The notes under the pieces: model-generated | Databases searched by the model: none | Seen by the model: the letters and a program-made list of their open reading frames with translations, nothing else | What the model was told of the DNA's origin: nothing | Part shown: positions 42,801 through 44,237 of the stretch, in pieces | Layout: the number at the start of each line of letters is the position of its first letter | Position numbering within the stretch: the first letter of the stretch is position 1 | Source: ZC4RG30 sp039932715 | GTDB taxonomy: Bacteria; Pseudomonadota; Gammaproteobacteria; Steroidobacterales; Steroidobacteraceae | DNA: 44,237 bases | Assembly (NCBI GenBank): GCA_039932715.1 | Contig: JBDTPN010000028.1 | Location: 1-44,237 of the forward strand | Reading direction: 5' to 3' | Translations under genes and position numbers: made by a program

Positions 42801-43145
42801 TCCCAGGCAATCGTGACCCATATGGCAATGACACTGCCCCAGTTGTTTGTGGCCAAGAGCGGGCCCAGGAATCGAGTCGGCAAGATCTTCATCGACTATC
42901 TGCGCAATGGCTTTGGCGCAACCACAGTCAGCGCCTGGTCTGCGCGCGCGCGCGCCGGCCTTGGCATTTCCGTTCCTCTTGCGTGGTCAGAGTTGTCACA
43001 GGTGACAGGCGGCGCGCAGTGGACGGTAAAGACTGGTCATCTTCGCCTGGCCCAGGGCAATGCCCCGTGGAAAGACTACGACAAGAAAGCCAAGTCTCTG
43101 GACGCGGCGATGAAGATATTGGGCTTCACCCGCGGCAGGAAGTGA
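39840..43145 (+). CDS. Exonuclease III-LigD fusion (XthA-PE-LIG-POL)
   Basis: One 1101-codon frame encodes two complete proteins. Residues 1-256 are exonuclease III: 'RVATYNVNGIKSRLPQLLQW', 'VVCLQELKVED', 'LAGDFNVVPTDFDIYNP', 'GLRIDHLLLS' and terminal 'ASDHAPVWIEL' keep every catalytic residue (Asn, Glu, Asp/Asn, Asp, His). Seven residues later Met263 begins LigD. PE domain: 'ASRLHYDFRLELNGTMKSWA' and 'HVEDHPLSYNDFEGQ'. A basic linker follows near 450-475 (KASARTKPSARTKAKRGKK). Ligase: adenylated Lys509 in 'YEVKFDGYRIL', 'PDWIKLKC'. Polymerase/primase: 'IVFDLDPGEGVAWD', 'TSGGKGLHVVVP', 'PRNRVGKIFIDYLRN'. Domain order matches Pseudomonas LigD. No Ku gene is in the window. Expected role: end processing and sealing in NHEJ or long-gap repair. 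Confidence 0.9.
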   Translation: MRVATYNVNGIKSRLPQLLQWLERESPDVVCLQELKVEDSGFPKSALERLGYGALWHGQRSWNGVAILAKGTEPVEVRRGLPGDDQDLHSRYLEAAINGILVACLYLPNGNPQPGPKFAYKLAWFERLIKHAQVLWNTDAPTVLAGDFNVVPTDFDIYNPKSWKKDALLQPESRAAYARLLKQGWTDALRQRHPDEAIFTFWDYFRQHWERNAGLRIDHLLLSRTLKARLVDANVDRWVRGQAHASDHAPVWIELRESRSKTMAKAKSLQRYTSKRDFAITTEPREGGTSTPGSLQFLIQKHWASRLHYDFRLELNGTMKSWAVPKGPSFDTHDKRMAIHVEDHPLSYNDFEGQIPAKQYGAGKVIIWDKGTWTPIGDPQTGYQKGNLKFTLDGHKLHGAWVLVRMKSREPKQDAWLLIKEKDQFVRPAAQFSVTDEMPDSVAGLVNTKASARTKPSARTKAKRGKKSATSSMPEGARKRLAPTTLKPLLATLVDSPPPNPSDWIYEVKFDGYRILAKVEAKRVRLITRNGHDWTDKLTQLSEALRSMALKPGWLDGEIVMLAESGATSFQRLQNAFDSERTRDIVYFVFDLPYYGGYDLTDVPLVQRRTLLRSILEGAPPAVRFSEAFDAAPDALVTSACKLGLEGIIGKRRDSTYSSRRSPDWIKLKCGHRQEFVVGGWTQPKGSRTGLGSLLLGVYEAGALVYAGKVGSGFNETTLAQISGKLKPLAIGKSPFKARIAETGAVHWVKPVLVAEVTFSEWTGSGHLRHPVFHALRTDKPAKVIVREDPVAALGPDVDEPQSIIPARLKVSHPERIVDASTGVSKIDIIRYYALVGELMMEHLRARPVSLVKAPGGIKQAIFFQKHAGESQMEGVIQLDQKLHTKHPRYLEIISPLGLLSAAQMNVIEFHTWNARKSAFRKPDRIVFDLDPGEGVAWDNVQKSAELMRGFLEELKLSPFLKTSGGKGLHVVVPITAHHDWDTVKDFSQAIVTHMAMTLPQLFVAKSGPRNRVGKIFIDYLRNGFGATTVSAWSARARAGLGISVPLAWSELSQVTGGAQWTVKTGHLRLAQGNAPWKDYDKKAKSLDAAMKILGFTRGRK
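40615..40628 (+). promoter_or_regulatory. Internal Shine-Dalgarno and ATG for a separate LigD
   Basis: GGAG (40615-40618) lies seven bases before the in-frame ATG at 40626, which encodes MAKAKSLQRYTSKRDF, a typical LigD N-terminus. Ribosomes could therefore make an 839-residue free LigD as well as the fusion. Out-of-frame TAA codons lie at 40603-40605 and 40619-40621. Confidence 0.55.
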
Positions 43146-43170
43146 AGAGCATCGAGCCCTTGTGTAGACT

Positions 43171-43182
43171 CTGTTGCAACAG
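43171..43182. promoter_or_regulatory. 12-bp perfect palindrome CTGTTGCAACAG
   Basis: A perfect 12-bp dyad between the LigD stop (43145) and the SnoaL-like lipoprotein start (43202). A TAGACT hexamer just upstream (43165-43170) could be a -10 element, which would put the dyad over the transcription start, a typical repressor position. Regulator unknown. Confidence 0.4.
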
Positions 43183-43201
43183 GTCACCGGGGGATCCGAC
43201 G

Positions 43202-43777
43202 ATGAAGAGGCTTCTACTGCTATCCGCCGCGCTGCTGCTCGGCGCCTGCGCCCATATGCCCGGTTCCGGAGTCACCTCGGAGGCAGTAGACCGCGCAGCG
43301 ATCATGGACCTGCAGGGTCGTTACGTGCTGGCGATGGACTACTTCGACGCCGATGGCTATGCAGCCGTGTTCACCGAAGACGCCGTGCTCGATTGGGCGC
43401 GCGGCGAGGTCAAAGGTCGCGCGGCGATTCGCGCCTTCATGGCCGACGGCACCTATGACTTGCGAAAGCTCAACTTCAAGCCGGCTCAGACCCCTGACGG
43501 CCGCGAATGGCCGCCTATGGTCCACCATCTGGTCACGAACCAGGTGATCGACATCAACGGCAACACCGCGCGCGGCATCGCGTATTGGATGAACTACTCG
43601 AACAGTGCCGACCGTCACAAGATCGAGTGGCTCAGCTTCGGCAGCTGGGATGATCAGTACGTGAAGATCGACGGCAAGTGGTACTTCAAGCGCCATACCA
43701 TCTACAACGAGAACAATGCCAACCGGTTCACTGCCGGCAAGTCCAATCCACTCAGCAGTCCAGCGCGCGCGCCGTGA
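43202..43777 (+). CDS. SnoaL-like (NTF2-fold) lipoprotein
   Basis: A 191-residue protein, MKRLLLLSAALLLGACAHMP, with a lipobox LLLGAC (Cys near residue 16). The mature part has the SnoaL pattern: 'AAIMDLQGRYVLAMDYFDAD', 'YAAVFTEDAVLDWARGEVKG', 'HHLVTNQVIDINGNTARG' and the last strand 'KIDGKWYFKRHTIYNENN'. Secreted relatives are often annotated as ketosteroid-isomerase-like or nuclear transport factor 2. GGGGGA lies six bases before the ATG at 43202. Not clearly related in function to the LigD fusion upstream. Confidence 0.83.
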   Translation: MKRLLLLSAALLLGACAHMPGSGVTSEAVDRAAIMDLQGRYVLAMDYFDADGYAAVFTEDAVLDWARGEVKGRAAIRAFMADGTYDLRKLNFKPAQTPDGREWPPMVHHLVTNQVIDINGNTARGIAYWMNYSNSADRHKIEWLSFGSWDDQYVKIDGKWYFKRHTIYNENNANRFTAGKSNPLSSPARAP

Positions 43778-43848
43778 AGCCATCTGCGGCTGGTGAGAAC
43801 CTACGCACCCGGTGGCCGCCGACAGCAGGTTGGTCGCCCTCGTCATCT

Positions 43849-44181
43849 TCAACTCGTCTCCTGAAGTGGCCATACCTCGACCACCCCGTGAGCCACAGCA
43901 CATGGCGTCTTCGATACCAACGCGATTGCCGCTTGCAAGTCATCGGCTTCGATCACGGCGAAGCCCGCAATCGGCAGGCTGCTGTGCATGTAAGGCCCAG
44001 CCGTCGTCTGCACGCCGGCATCGTCGTGGTTGCGCACCTGTACGGGCGCGCCGGCCATTCCGATCATGGCCCCGCCGGCTTTCAGGCGTGCATCATGTGC
44101 GTGCGCTGCGTCACGCACAGATGCGTTGGTACGCTCATAGCCACTTCGATCTCCGTACCCAACCGTAATGAATTTCGCCAC
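43849..44181 (-). CDS. YCII-related domain protein
   Basis: A 110-residue protein of the YciI/YCII (ferredoxin-like, DGPF-related) superfamily: N-terminal strand 'AKFITVGYGDRSGYERT', a central 'GPYMHSSLPIAGFAVIEADD' (the usual GPF...E.KE..GGF.I.. block) and the helix 'LQAAIALVSKTPCAVAHGVV' with a closing 'EVWPL' strand. GTG start at 44181 preceded by GGAG. Such proteins often accompany ECF sigma factors, but nothing can be seen beyond the window edge 56 bp upstream. Convergent with the SnoaL lipoprotein, 71 bp apart. Confidence 0.8.
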   Translation of the reverse strand: MAKFITVGYGDRSGYERTNASVRDAAHAHDARLKAGGAMIGMAGAPVQVRNHDDAGVQTTAGPYMHSSLPIAGFAVIEADDLQAAIALVSKTPCAVAHGVVEVWPLQETS

Positions 44182-44237
44182 TAGGATTCTCCGTTCTATC
44201 GTTGCAGGGCCAGCGGACGATCAATGTGTGGCTCACT

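Noticed and set aside
1..44237. Search for CRISPR arrays, tRNA/rRNA genes, insertion sequences and prophage genes
   Set aside because: No spaced direct repeats of CRISPR type, no tRNA-like cloverleaf or rRNA signature, and no transposase, integrase or phage protein motifs were seen by eye; a covariance-model scan was not possible.

Overview
The window is GC-rich, densely packed chromosomal DNA from a Gram-negative bacterium: lipoboxes, a TonB-dependent receptor, an RND efflux pump and periplasmic PQQ/cytochrome c proteins are present. Gene content (a cfa/DUF2878/DUF1295/lipocalin/FAD/DUF1365 lipid operon, a PQQ dehydrogenase with a caa3-like oxidase, LigD in the Pseudomonas-type domain order) suggests a gammaproteobacterium, perhaps of the Steroidobacterales/Nevskiales/Xanthomonadales area. 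That placement is inference from protein style only. No rRNA, tRNA, CRISPR, transposase or phage gene was seen. Most operons are stitched together by 4-nt stop/start overlaps (ATGA, GTGA, TTGA and possibly CTGA).

Layout. 1-347: 5' part of a leftward AI-2E-family permease. 608-7571: rightward eight-gene operon with a CFA-type methyltransferase, DUF2878, DUF1295, lipocalin lipoprotein, FAD oxidoreductase, DUF1365, then an OmpR-type response regulator and its histidine kinase. This looks like a membrane fatty-acid modification module carrying its own two-component system. 7596-11728: leftward TonB receptor and DUF6134 protein, divergent from a ToxR-like membrane-anchored winged-helix regulator. 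11939-14551: micro-exoprotein, PilZ protein, response regulator and kinase. 14515-18833: leftward RND pump and adaptor, without an outer-membrane factor. 18891-20815: two divergent secreted proteins of unknown role. 20863-24690: leftward operon of an atypical Nramp transporter, acetate kinase, a membrane-anchored protein and a HupE/UreJ permease. 24755-27743: phosphoglucomutase facing a glycoamylase-like (GH144-type) protein.

27865-35134 is a self-contained periplasmic alcohol-oxidising respiratory chain: a PQQ dehydrogenase with the lanthanide-type Asp-Tyr-Asp signature, a lipoprotein cytochrome c, and a caa3-like oxidase (II with fused haem c, I, III, a small membrane protein, CtaG assembly factor). 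Subunit I lacks both the usual D-channel glutamate and the K-channel lysine. A Na+/H+-type antiporter with a likely CTG start follows by overlap.

36468-44237: an atypical CaCA-type antiporter, a scrap of transketolase next to an intact transaldolase, a DUF1993 protein, and a 1101-residue reading frame joining a complete exonuclease III to a complete LigD (PE-LIG-POL). After it come a SnoaL-like lipoprotein and a YCII-family protein. The most unusual items are the XthA-LigD fusion, the oxidase lacking proton-channel residues within the PQQ-dehydrogenase operon, and the two transporters with altered ion-site motifs.
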